Assembly: GCA_003427395.1 (NCBI GenBank)
Contig: BFEA01000055.1
Coordinates: 4,101,680 to 4,135,211 of the forward strand
Source of the DNA: Chara braunii
Lineage: Eukaryota; Streptophyta; Charophyceae; Charales; Characeae
DNA: 33,532 bases
Direction of reading: 5' to 3'
The notes below the pieces were generated by a model. That model was not told the origin of the DNA. It worked only from the letters and a program-made list of their open reading frames with translations, and did no database searches. Made by a program: the position numbers and the translations under genes. The first letter of the stretch is position 1. Every line of letters begins with the position of its first letter. Positions 16,150-26,391 of this stretch are shown here, one piece after another.

Positions 16150-19100
16150 CTAAATTGTTTGCTTTATGTTTTTTTTGTGTGTGAATTTATTCAATTTCTC
16201 ATTGGTACTCTTCCAAAAGGCTCTGATTTCTGTTTGGACAAATTGTACTATGCAATCTCCCCATTCAACACCCCCTTGGGTCACCTCTTCTCTCTCACGA
16301 ACACAACGTTTATACCACAAGGACCATAGAACAACTTTGCGTGCAATATCAAAGAAGTTAAATTGAAAATTGGTGGGTGTGAACAAAGGAGGAGCCCAAT
16401 GTCCAAAAAGGATAGTCCTTCATTCCTAAGGTCAGTCCAACCCTGTAAGTTTCCTCCAGACACACTCCCAGCGCCTCCAGATTAGCACAGCTCCTCAACA
16501 TTGCAGGAAAATGTGTTCTATAGTTTCATACAATTTATACTTGGAAATACATACACACAAGTTTTACACCAAGGAAGTGTTACTCCTTGCTACTCAAGTG
16601 TGGAGTGATTCACAATCCAATCGTTGGTGGGCAGAGATCAATGAATGATCTGTCATTGTAAGGAAGAGAATTTAGCTAGGCGTTGTCTAATATTTTTGAA
16701 AAGTTTAAGTTAAACGTGTTTAATCAGATTTATACCAATGTTTAAATGTCTTGTCCACCTCTCCTGAACAACTGTCATGATGTCAACCTTTGGTCCAAGA
16801 AGTCTATAGGTTTCTTTCACTATTAAAGTTTGTAATGATCACAATTTTCATCTCTTACTAGTTTTATTCTATAAAAAATGTTAGGTTTTGTGGTTTTGTT
16901 AGGTTTTCACGAATTTAGTGTTTAGTGTCTTTGATCAGATTTATACCATTGTTTAAATGTCTTGCCCACCTCTCCTTAACAACTGTTATGATGTCAACCT
17001 TTGGTCCAAGCAGTCTTTAGGTTGCTTTCGCTATAAAAGTTTGTAATGATCACAGTTTCCCTCTCTTACTAGATTGTCACCGCCATCCTAATGGATCCAA
17101 AGGTAACTCTGGGATAGACATTTCTTGATGAAAGGTTTTCCAGACTTGGATTGTCGAAATGAGCAAAATTGGAATACAATAGATATGAGAGAAAGGAAAG
17201 AAGGTCACTGTGTCCAAAGGACATTGTGACAAAAAATTATCTATGTTCATCTTGTGAATACTCACTAAGGGTCCCTGAGGCAGAAGATAAACAATTTGTT
17301 TCACCCTCAACTGTTCATTATGATCATCAAATCCCATTACTCAATCCCCTTCCTCAAGCTTTGGTCCTTCCCTCAAGGATCGTTTTCAGGTTAACGGAAT
17401 TAAGATGATAATTTGTTTCAAATTAAGTGACAGTCAGTGAGCATAACGTAGAGTTAATCTCAAATTTTCAACCATTTTTCAATCATTGGTTTATGAATCC
17501 GAAAGATCCTTGATTCTTAATACTCATTTTTTCACCCACAAGGACTATGGTGACATTGAGCTATTGAAAACACACCCATTAGGATCCGTAAGCCAGCGAT
17601 TTCCAAATAAAGGTTGGCGCATTACTTCCTCATATCTCGAGGAAAAACGTTTGTAGGGTAATGAAAGTTTACGCCATATTTTTCATAAGTATTGTCCATA
17701 GGTTATTTAGCATAAGATCCGATATCGCCGCCCTTCTTGTACCTTGTTCACTAGACTGTGTTTTGGCTCTGGGTATGGCCCAATATCTATCTTCCAACCA
17801 AGTTAGAGGATGTATTTCCTCTGATGCTACAGGGGTCAGCCTCCTAATCTGTTCCAAGACTAAAGGCAGTCACTGCTTATTTGTGGATAAGATTAATTTT
17901 TTAATGAATTGCAAACAAAGACCTTGTGATTCAAAATAGAGGTCCAATATCCCTAAACCTCCTCTGGTTTTATGTTGAATTACTGACAATCAGGCTACTT
18001 TGGGGAGGACTTTCGTTTACTCATGATTGCCCCTCCAAAGAAATGTTGAAATTTTTCTCAGAAGAGTTTTCATATGCATGTTACCAATGGACCAGAGCCC
18101 TGATCTGTACCATATTGAAGCTAATACAACATTGTTGGTTATAAGAGTTTGTCCAATAATTGAGGTGTATTGGTTCTTCCATTGATTCATTTTTTCAGGC
18201 ACCGTCCTAGATATTCATTCATCATTACTTGTAGGTTTGCCTTTAGTTGTCAATGCCACACTGAGTATCCTGATTGGGATCTCCAAAGGGACCCAATGGA
18301 CTCTAGGCTGCTCAGGAGGGCGAACCCTATTTAAGTGTATCCACCACGTTTGTGTTTTGTTCCTCCAATTGACAACCATATCTGACACTATAGTGAATAT
18401 ATGATTTATCCATTAATACTCTAATTTCTTCCATATTTACCTCTGAAGTCTCCATCATAATGGTGAGGTCCTCTGCAAATATAGAATAAATAAGTATGGC
18501 TTCCTCCGGCATCCCTGCTATTCTCAAATTCTCAATCGCTTGAGGCTATGATTTGCGCGAAGATTGACCCCTAAGACTTCCATAATAATGAGGAAAAGAA
18601 AAAGAGTCAATGAATCGCATAGCCTCACCGATCTTTGAAGTCTGATCTCTCGTGAAAGAACTTCAAAGAAGATCATTAACTTGTATCCTGGTAGTTGCGT
18701 TGGAATAAAGAATTTGAACGCACTTTCGTATTGAAGGACCGAAATTCAGTTTACTAAGACATTTACCCAAAAAATCTTCAATCTACATGATCATAAGATT
18801 TTTCAAAATATATAAATACAATTGCAACATTTTGTTGAGATTGACATGAAAGCTTAATCATCTCATTGATTAGAAGTATGTTATCTTGAATATGTCTGTC
18901 ATTAATAAAACTGGTCTGTGCTGGATGTATGTTGTCAGCCATGATTGGAATCAATCGGTTTGCGAAAGCTTTGGCCAACAACGTATACACTACTGTGAGA
19001 AAGAGTGATGGGTCTGTAGTTTCTTATGTTAGTTTTGTCACCTTTCTTGTAAAGAAGGGTGAGAATCCCCTAACCCACTATCTCTCCCATCCTCCCTGAT

Positions 19101-20668
19101 TTTTGACGACTTTAAAAATTTTCATTAAATCTGAAGAGAAGATCGGCCACAATGAGACCAAAAACTCCTTTGGGAGTCCATTCACTTCAGGTGTCTTGTC
19201 CTCCTCCATTTGTAACAGAGTCATTCAAAATTTCTCCTTAGTTAATGATATTTTCAACATCTCCCTCTGCTTTTGTGTTAACGATTGTGTTAGAGGTGTA
19301 AGGAATTTTTGCATTCCTATATCTTCTTGATGTTTGTTTGAATCCTTGGAGGATATAAATAATTTTTTGAAAAAATCATAAATGATCTTAAGACAACCAG
19401 CTGAGGATGTTGAAAGAGATGGTTCAGAGGATTCATCAATACTCATGAAGCCTTCTATAGTTGTTCGTCTAGCTTTAGCCCTTGCAAGGGCTAAACATGT
19501 TTCATCCATTTGACCTTCAGTCATAAACTTGGTTAACTTTCCTCTTACTAAGTAACCCTGCCAACGATATTGTGCACTGGTTAATAACTGATTCTTGAGC
19601 TCTTGGATACTGATTAGTTGGAAAACATTATTGGGTTGATCTTTTAGTTCGTAATTGAGAATTTGTTCTTGAATCTCAAATTCTTAAAGATATCGATTTT
19701 TCGTCTGTAACTTCTAGTATTCGTTGCATTTTCTTGCCACAAAGGTCAAACCACAATTAAACCACTCAACGAAAGAATCATGCTGATCCTTGGTTGTGTG
19801 CCAGAAAATTCAGATATCCTGAATATATTGTTTGAATTGTTCTTGTGCTAGCAAAGAGATATTCAACTTGTAAAATTCTCTCCTTTGAGCTAGTTTTTTT
19901 TCCGAAAGGATAGTAGCACCGCACACATCTTGTGGTTTTCCCCTGATTATGGACTCTGAGGAAAAATGGAAGCCCATACCAGAGCTCTATCTAAATCCTC
20001 AAGCATAAGTATGAGATCGATCATGGATCTAGATTGATGAGGGGTACCACTATTACGGATACAAGTAAACAAACGTTATTGTGGGAATATTTTTCGATAT
20101 GTGTCAAATAAATGCCCTCACGTAGACTTTGGATGATATTATCGTCTTCTTCTATTTAGGGCGGATGCGAAAAAGGTATTTTTCATCTATCCAACCATCT
20201 ATCAGGGGCTGCATTGAAATCACCTGCTATAATGACTGAAATTCCATTTGGAATTTGAGTCATAATTTCTTGGAAAAATTTTACCCTCTCTTGAACATTA
20301 TTTGGTCTATAGACATTAATAACACGCACTATTTCCAATTTTAGCATTACCAACGTCGAGACCCACCGTCCATGAATTTTGTCTGACGCCCAATGCACAA
20401 TTTTTGCCCTTGAGTCCGGGGGAACCCAAACGGCCACCCCTCGAGACCCGCTCCTCTGAATTGAGTCATATACCTTCTGAAATGGCTATAGTATGTTATG
20501 GATTCTAGTGTGTGTTGGAGACTCAGTCAGATGAGTTTCTTCTATGCAAATGATGTTTGGCCAGGTACGCCCCCCTACTCCCTTAAATTATTCTAAAATA
20601 GTTTTCCTTTTGACTTCGTCTGATGTGGCCAGCCTATTCACATTTGAAGTTTTGAGGTACAAATCCAT
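16150..20668 (-). pseudogene. LINE-E ORF2 (endonuclease, reverse transcriptase, zinc knuckle), inactivated
   Basis: Starts MDLYLKTSNVNRL at 20668. APE endonuclease: ICIEETHL (about 20550), SRGVAVWVP, INVYRPN and GDFNAAPD (about 20200). Reverse transcriptase: NYRPITLF and LLAKAFANRL (about 18960-19030), motif A region FIYFEKSYDHV (about 18785-18815, Tyr where Asp is expected) and motif C region IFAEDL (about 18468-18480, Glu in place of the first Asp). Then ISTFLWRGNHE (about 18020), YRLLGPKVDIM and RWTRHLN (duplicated, 16.7-17.1 kb), LPTNDWI, WCKTC and ETIEHIF (about 16530-16650), ending near 16150. At about 1,500 codons it is a normal length for LINE ORF2. Many stops and two lost catalytic acids show it is dead. 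Confidence 0.85.
16717..17080 (-). repeat. 215-bp tandem duplication inside LINE-E ORF2
   Basis: 16717-16880 and 16932-17080 both run TCAGATTTATACCA.TGTTTA, AATGTCTTG.CCACCTCTCC, GATGTCAACCTTTGGTCCAA and AGTTTGTAATGATCACA. Both encode ETYRLLGPK...RWTRHLNIG on the minus strand, so about 70 codons of the linker before the zinc knuckle were doubled. The two copies differ at several positions. Confidence 0.8.
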
Positions 20669-20899
20669 TGTCCTTGTAGCCTATCGCCAAAATGATTTTT
20701 TTTCATAAAATGCTTGCAAAGCCTCCATCAATTTTCAAGACAATACCCATGCCTCTATCATGCAGCTCTAGAGACGCATCCACTTACCATTGTCGAGGAA
20801 TGAGGAGGGTTGGAGGACACCCCTCTGTAGAAGAGAACACAAAAAAGTTGTCACTTCAACAATCGAGTCGAAATCGACCAAATTGAGTTAGCGTTAATC

Positions 20900-23800
20900 T
20901 TGAGAGAGTGTAATTCTAGTAAGGTCGAATGCGAGAGGACCATTTAAGGCCAACTTCCTTATGCTCCTCAAATCTTACAAAAGTATCCCGTTTGGCCATA
21001 AATGTCTTCTCCCCAAATTGAAAAAATGTTGCTTGAGGGTCAAGCTCATAATGCTTGGAAATGAAGTCATGCAAATCCCACCTGAAAGTCTTATCAAACG
21101 CACTCTGATATTCTATATATGAGGTCCACCCTCTCAATGTAACCCCCCCATACTAATCTTGAGTTATCGGTGACAGACCCACCTCCCACCTCTCACTTTT
21201 TTTCCGTACAGGTATGATAAGGTTACCCTTACCTACTGCTAGTCTGTCTGCCTGCCCTTTTTCCAGGACATGCCATAATTTTTGTCGCTTACCAACATCA
21301 TGTGAAATTGGTGTGCGAATAGAGATCAACTGGCTTAGTTGGGTTATTACTAAAGCTGGTTGATCTCGTTCTTGCTCCTCAATCAAATACTGCCCTTGCT
21401 CCGCATTCTGCTGAGAGGTGGACATCCCACCCACTTGCTCTCCTTCCATTTATCGCACTTGTTGTGATTCTTGTATCTGTAGTTGTTGTTGTACCTCATC
21501 TAGTTGTTGTTGCTGCTGCTATATTTGCAAAACTAATTATTGCCCCTGCCCCATAGGCTGTTGTTGATGCCCCAAAAGCGGTTGCTGCTACCTGGTTTGA
21601 GGCTGTGAAGCAGACAAGTCCTTTGAATCCTGCATTATTTGTTGTTATTTCACAAAACCAATCTCAGTTTGTCCATCCTCATTCAGTATTTGGTGTCCTT
21701 CCCCTGAACCAGTCTCAGTTTGTTTATCCTCGGTCAGGTTGTTGTTGATGTCTGCATTATTTTTATTACTTTTATTTCTATTGTCCTCATGTTTTTTCCC
21801 ACTATTCTTTGATGCTGACTGTCCACAGTCAACTCCACCCTGACCAGCACCTTCCAAAGGAGGCCCCTGCCTTTCCTCATCAGCCCCTAAATCCACTACA
21901 ACCATGGCCCCCTCCACCGCTTCTCTTTTTGAATTCTGATTCTTTTGCGGAGGGGGAGGATGGATCACAGTTAAAATAGCCTGCAACATCTTATGTTGAC
22001 TGTTTGTCATTGGGCCACGGACGGGAGCCCTTTATTTAAGACCTCCTTTAAGTTGGGGTCGTTATCCAGGATGTTAACAATTTGCACATAGGCATCATTC
22101 CAGTACTCAATGGAAATGGTTCCAAAATTGATCTTCATCTGCTGTAGCAACCATTCCACAAACTGCTTAATTTTCTGATCTATCGGCATCTGTGTTTGAT
22201 CATTTCCGGTAAAAGGGGGTTCATCCACCATAGGACCCTCCAACTCCCAATCAATATCCATTGGCACAGCTCCAAATGCATCTTTAAACAGATCGGGGGG
22301 GTCCGGGGAATCTTGCCCCGCCGCTACTTCGGTTGCATCGGGGTTAAACTATGAAGTGTCTTCCTCCTTTTCTTTTGCCTCGCTTCCCAAAGAAGCATTG
22401 TGTTAACCCTGCCCCTACGAGGGATTTTGATATTCCTCCTTTAACCGACATTGTTTTTTTTTTTTTTTTTGCTTCTTATGTTTTTTCTTAACAAGTTGTT
22501 GCTCATTTTGCAGATCCTGTTCACTATCCTCCTCCATTGTTTGATCAAGAGCAGATTGAGAGGGACTAAGATTAGGATCGTGAGCTGCTTGAGCCTCTTG
22601 AGCAACTTGTGATGCTTCTTTCATCTCATCATCTTGGAAGTGACTTCCTTTTCCCATGGAGACTTTACTCATATTCCTTAAGTCGCTTGGGATGGTCGAG
22701 GCCGAGGACGAAACGGATCCTTACCCGCACTTCCTTGACTCTTTTGAGTTGACTGAGTCAAAGGAGGAAAATGAGACTGAGCCAAAGGAGGAGAACGAGT
22801 CAGGGGTATCTAGTTATCCGGGAGCTGTGAATCCCAATTTGGCTCCCCCTCACGTTCCCAATTTCACTCTTTAGGACCCCCATTCTTAGAGGATCCCTCG
22901 ATGTAGACCCATCCCTCATGCCCCGGATCCACTGTTCTCCATAGGTTAGTCTTAAAGGGGTCCCTTATTAATCTTCCTGTTGCTTTTAGCCTCCGTGATG
23001 GATTATGAGTGCATGATGTGTCAGTACTCAAATGCCCGTAAGCATTGCAACGGAAGCACCATGGACGTAATTTGTGAGCAGTGTGGATGTGATACTCTCT
23101 TCCCCCTAATCTATACGGAATGACATCATCGAGGTTGAATGGGATATTAAGAGGATGATTACGTGCAAGCATAAGATAATCATCCCATTTAGCAACAAAA
23201 GTTGGAAGAGGCTCGATGAAATCAATAACATCATGCGTTTCCCCAAAATCGTACACGAATGCCGTTTGAATCTCAATTGGGATATGACGAAATTCAACCC
23301 AAAAATGATTTTCCATCAATTGCTTTCTTCGCTCGTCTGGTCCCTGCTTTTGGGGAGTCCACGGGTATATTTTGACTTCCGATCTGTCACACCGTAGTTT
23401 CATCCAACCATCAATCATCCTCTTATCCGAGATGTGCACACAAAGAACAGTGAACACAGTCGCCGAAACTGGTTGAATCAAGAAGTCTTCATGAACAGTT
23501 TCCTGACTACCCTTCAATTGTATTTGACGCTTGTAAATCCATTTGATCTTATCATTTGTTGATTTGAAAGCTGCGTCATCGTGGAAAACCCAGTTATTTG
23601 CGTGTAATTGATAGATTCCATCTCTCTCAGCTAGTTTATGGGCTGGGTAGGATACTTTTTTCCCACCACTGTCCACCACTCTATTTTATGAAGGGCTGAT
23701 CAGTTTTGAAAGGAAAAAAGCATGTGTTGTGGAAAGGCTGGACAAGGGAATATGAAGCGGGTTGGCAGGTGAACCAGCTCTTTTGATCTTCAGAACCTGG

Positions 23801-23990
23801 GATTGAGATGGTCCTCTTGCCTTCTGCACCCAGGAGACTGGGGGAGGTTGAGGTTGGCAGGATTGTCCAGCCGTCCTTTCCCTAGTAGTGACCAAATCTC
23901 TGTCTCCCTCCCGTTTTATCCCTATTTCTTCCCCTCCAATCACCCCTTTCCCTGCAAGAGCGTTATTCCTCTTGCAGACCTGTTCCATTC
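20900..23990 (-). pseudogene. LINE-E ORF1 region
   Basis: A chain of open blocks upstream of ORF2: basic, proline-rich N-terminus (23988-23686), the 271-residue block described separately (23679-22864), a Lys-rich block with a run KKHKKQKKKKKQ (22672-22415), KQFVEWLLQQMKINFGTIS (22267-22007), acidic and Asn-rich blocks (22010-21645), a Gln-rich stretch and finally WTSYIEYQSAFDKTF, EKTFMAKRDTFVRFEEH (21137-20916). Length and order suit a long plant-type LINE ORF1 (RNA-binding chaperone). The blocks are separated by stops, and whether they were one or two ORFs is unclear. Confidence 0.6.
22864..23679 (-). CDS. LINE-E ORF1 core with CCHC zinc knuckle
   Basis: A 271-residue open frame and the best-preserved ORF1 piece. 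The N-terminal 180 residues (WVFHDDAAFK, FWVEFRHIPIEIQT, DFIEPLPTFVAKWDDYLML) resemble the DUF4283-type domain of plant LINE and retroelement ORF1/gag proteins in layout. This is followed by a zinc knuckle at about residues 209-224 (CFRCNAYGHL then C, pattern C-x2-C-x4-H-x6-C). The known role of the class is to coat LINE RNA. The last Cys spacing is two longer than the common x4. The surrounding frames are broken, so a functional protein is unlikely. The DUF4283 assignment is from memory of the family and needs a profile search. Confidence 0.65.
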   Translation of the reverse strand: MVDSGGKKVSYPAHKLAERDGIYQLHANNWVFHDDAAFKSTNDKIKWIYKRQIQLKGSQETVHEDFLIQPVSATVFTVLCVHISDKRMIDGWMKLRCDRSEVKIYPWTPQKQGPDERRKQLMENHFWVEFRHIPIEIQTAFVYDFGETHDVIDFIEPLPTFVAKWDDYLMLARNHPLNIPFNLDDVIPYRLGGREYHIHTAHKLRPWCFRCNAYGHLSTDTSCTHNPSRRLKATGRLIRDPFKTNLWRTVDPGHEGWVYIEGSSKNGGPKE

Positions 23991-24200
23991 TCCTACCTTC
24001 TCCCTTCTGTCAGTTCGTCCCCCCCTCCACCGCTGAGGGTGCCAGAAGATTTCTCCCTCCAATAACCTTCCCTGCCTCTTCCCCGTCCTCCCCAGCTTTC
24101 CCTTACCCCCCTCCCTCCCCTCCCCCCTTCTTCTTCCCTTCCCCATCCCCCCCCTCCCCAACCTCCTCCACCTCTCCCCTTACTACACCCCATCCATCAA
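23990..24200 (-). other. Purine-rich tract, likely LINE-E 5' region
   Basis: About 200 bp of nearly pure C/T on the plus strand (G/A on the minus). Proline- or glycine-rich open frames on both strands result from composition. It lies just upstream of ORF1 and probably belongs to the LINE 5' UTR. Confidence 0.4.
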
Positions 24201-24477
24201 CTTGAAGCTAATAATTTTAAACTGTTGTTGTTCAACTTGCCGTTATGTCTTTGAACAGAGATGTAAGTGTGGTAGTAGCAAGCCGCTAGGTCTTCCTGCT
24301 ACTGGGGGGGGGGGGATTGGGAACAGTTCTACTGTTGTGCTACACACTCCATTTACCCGGGTAATAGCATCATGTTGTCTTAGTCCCACAACCTGATTCT
24401 GTGACCTGTGCTAAACGTCCAATTCCAGTTGGCAGGGCTACCCCCCCGTTCCCCTACTACCCCCACTCGTAGTGGTC
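24201..24477. other. No gene recognised
   Basis: Unassigned; includes a run of ten G at about 24305. No repeat or frame could be assigned. Confidence 0.5.
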
Positions 24478-24790
24478 TGCTGTGGTTCTGAGCTCGGTCG
24501 TTCCTGTAGACGTATGTCCGTGCCCTTTATACTGTTTGAGTCAACCTTCAGCCGGGCCCCTGCCTGGCCCCTGTGTGTGGCTATTCTCTGTTAATTCCTG
24601 CTTCCTGTCACCGGTCAAGCCTCTGCTAATTCTCTGCCATTGTCGCCCCAGTCACATGTTTAACTCTAGCAATCTGAGTGCTCTGCTGTGGTTTTGAGTT
24701 CGGTCGGCCACGTGCTAGATGCATCGCTGTGCCCTTTGTAGTGATTGGGCCTAGCCTCCAGCGGGCCCCTGCCTGGCCCCTGTCTCTTAT
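24478..24790 (+). repeat. 206-bp tandem repeat, two partial units
   Basis: GCTGTGGTT.TGAG.TCGGTCG, GTGCCCTTT and GCGGGCCCCTGCCTGGCCCC (or near variants) occur at 24478-24575 and 24684-24780. The stretch between (24584-24685, TCTGTTAATTCCTGCTTCC...CATGTTTAAC) returns as a diverged copy at 26254-26354. The second unit runs straight into adapter sequence. Confidence 0.75.
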
Positions 24791-24817
24791 ACACATCTAG
24801 ATGTGTATAAGAGACAG
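24780..24817. other. Sequencing artefact: Nextera mate-pair junction adapter
   Basis: CTGTCTCTTATACACATCT (24780-24798) is followed immediately by its reverse complement AGATGTGTATAAGAGACAG (24799-24817). This 38-bp palindrome of two Tn5 mosaic ends is the circularisation junction of Nextera mate-pair libraries, not genomic DNA. The sequences on either side may come from points several kb apart. Confidence 0.97.
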
Positions 24818-24833
24818 CTACACACCCTCATCA

Positions 24834-24961
24834 TTTTTTTTTTTTGAAGACTCAGTGGAACCTAATAGGTTGGGTGATACGAGCATCCCATCCTACTAGA
24901 GCCCATACAGGTCACTCCATCTATTGGTGGGGAGCTGCACCTGCTGGAAACCGGGTCCAGC
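24834..24961 (-). mobile_element. Hairpin SINE copy, longer 3' variant
   Basis: T tract, then GAAGACTCAGTGGAACCTAA, CCTACTAGAGCCCATACAGG, TCACTCCATCTATTGGTGGG and CTGGAAACCGGGTCCAGC. The segment between tail and hairpins (ACTCAGTGGA.CCTAATAGG) also occurs in the plus-strand copy at 32171-32318, so it is a separate subfamily. The terminal GTCCC is missing here. Confidence 0.8.
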
Positions 24962-24974
24962 AAACTCCTTCAGA

Positions 24975-25077
24975 TATGCTAGGGGTGCTGGTAAGAGCAG
25001 ACACCACTAGCATTCGTCAGGGGCTCCATCTATTGGTGGGGAGCAGCACCTGCTGGAAACCGGGTCCAGCGTCCCCA
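24975..25077 (-). mobile_element. Hairpin SINE copy with extra hairpin
   Basis: TGCTAGGGGTG (24977-24987) and CACCACTAGCA (25002-25012) form the extra stem with one mismatch. The rest is a consensus-like copy (CCATCTATTGGTGGGGAGCA, CTGGAAACCGGGTCCAGC, GTCCC at 25071-25075). It has no T tract and lies directly downstream of the previous copy, as in a dimer. The 26 bp CCAGCGTCCCCATTATTACA plus GAAAAG are repeated once in tandem after it. Confidence 0.8.
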
Positions 25078-25276
25078 TTATTACAGAAAAGCCAGCGTCC
25101 CCATTATTACAGAAAAGTGTTTGTAGAGACATTTTAGGAAGGTTTGCAGACAGATGACAGAGGGCTGCCAAAGCTGCAGATCATTGATATGGTGTGGCAT
25201 ATCTATGAGGGACCCATTGTACCACTTATCAGCGGTTGTCCACGGAGGAGGGCGCTCAGACAGAAAGCACTCGCAG

Positions 25277-25371
25277 AATTCGTGACTGCCTTTGTTCCTT
25301 GTGGTCACTCGTTTGGCACTGTAGGCAACCTGTCTGCCCATTTCTCCCGCCTGCTGCTGTTTGTTGTGATT
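25277..25371 (+). repeat. 95-bp direct repeat, left copy
   Basis: AATTCGTGACTGCCTTTGTT ... GTTTGTTGTGATT. It recurs at 25995-26089 with a single mismatch. The two copies flank the inverted-repeat element and the adapter-containing segment, so they may be an assembly duplicate rather than true repeats. Confidence 0.85.
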
Positions 25372-25964
25372 GGGTCTCGCTCCACCACTGTCCGCTATAC
25401 AGAATTTCGGAGAGTTCGTGTATAGCTGTCAGAGTACCAAAAAACGGAGATTTCGTGTATAGTCTGCGCCGTCGCTCCACTTACAGCTCTCCAATTCCTG
25501 AGATTTCGTGTATCCGCTATACAGCTCTCCAATTCCTGAGTTCACTACAAAACACCCTAAGAGCACTACAAGACAGCAGTTTGTCGGCCCAGACTCCAGG
25601 AGATGTGTATAAGAGACAGGTGTATAGTCTGCGCCGTCGCTCCACTTACTATCCGCTATACAGCTCTCCAATTCCTGAGTTCACTACAAAACACCCTAAG
25701 AGCACTACAAGACAGCAGTTTGTCGGCCCAGACTCCAGGCGGACTATCCGATTTCGTGTCCGAACGGCGGCCTCCTTCGACCACCCTTCGAGGAGTATCC
25801 GAGTAACGACTTTTGCAGGCTGAGAACTATACACAAATGTAGAGTGCGATCCACGGCCGATTTCTGACAACTATACAACGGAGTTTTCACGTGTATAGTG
25901 TATAGTTAGTGGACCGACGCCGAACTATACAATTTTGTATAGTGTATAGTAGTGGAGCAAGACC
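25372..25964. mobile_element. Inverted-repeat element rich in CTATAC/GTATAG, partly misassembled
   Basis: Left end GGGTCTCGCTCCACCACT...CTATACAGAATT. Right end AATTTTGTATAGTGTATAGT then AGTGGAGCAAGACC, which is an imperfect inverted copy. GATT flanks both ends (25368-25371 and 25965-25968). Internal blocks repeat the same theme (GCCGTCGCTCCACTTAC; TAGTGGACCGACGCCGAACT). No coding capacity. A mosaic-end adapter at 25601 and a 90-bp duplicate inflate its length; the true element is probably nearer 450 bp. Superfamily undetermined. Confidence 0.55.
25511..25739. other. False duplication around an adapter remnant
   Basis: The 90 bp at 25511-25600 are repeated without change at 25650-25739, and the 29 bp at 25455-25483 return at 25620-25648. 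Between them sits AGATGTGTATAAGAGACAG (25601-25619), a Tn5 mosaic end. Open frames crossing it contain the well-known adapter translations (such as VSYTHL and MCIRDR) and are spurious. Confidence 0.93.
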
Positions 25965-25994
25965 GATTATCTCCCAGTCTCTGTGGACATCCAC

Positions 25995-26089
25995 AATTCG
26001 TGACTGCCTTTGTTCCTTGTGGTCACTCGTTTGGCACTGTAGGCAACCTGTCTCCCCATTTCTCCCGCCTGCTGCTGTTTGTTGTGATT
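25995..26089 (+). repeat. 95-bp direct repeat, right copy
   Basis: Differs from 25277-25371 at one position (TCTCCCC versus TCTGCCC). It continues GATTATCGTCCC, while the sequence right of the inverted-repeat element reads GATTATCTCCC. The junctions are thus related to each other. Confidence 0.85.
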
Positions 26090-26391
26090 ATCGTCCCAAT
26101 AGTACAATGATGCTTGAATCAAGAAAGAGAACATTTTTTTTGTGGAGGATGAATCTGAGCTTCTTCACCTCAACAGTGGTGCCAGATATACCATTTCTTC
26201 CTAGCTCAGAAAAAAACCCTTCCCTTCTACCATAATCAGATGCCAACTCAATCACTCTGTTAATTCCTGATTCTTATCGTATGTCAAGCCTCCAGTATTT
26301 CTCTACTGATTTGAACCCTGGTCTCATGTTTAACCAAGCAATGTGAGTGTAGATCTCGTGATATCCCAGTTTCACCACTTGGCTCAACGTC

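Larger units (their letters stand above)
15701..24200 (-). mobile_element. LINE-E: near-full-length minus-strand LINE
   Basis: All expected parts occur in order on the minus strand: a purine-rich 5' region (about 24200-23990), ORF1 region (about 23990-20900), ORF2 from ATG at 20668 with APE endonuclease, reverse transcriptase and zinc knuckle, mini-ORF remnant (about 16110-15955), 3' UTR, conserved tail (15789-15721) and A tail (T tract 15701-15720). Stops and frameshifts are frequent and catalytic residues are changed, so it cannot move itself. The 5' boundary is approximate and I found no convincing target duplication. Confidence 0.8.

Noticed and set aside
23888-24205. Proline-rich protein at the LINE-E 5' end
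   Set aside because: It is the translation of a C/T tract on the strand opposite the LINE; composition alone explains it.
25236-25823. 195-codon open frame and its opposite-strand partners
   Set aside because: They read through a Tn5 mosaic-end adapter and a false 90-bp duplication.
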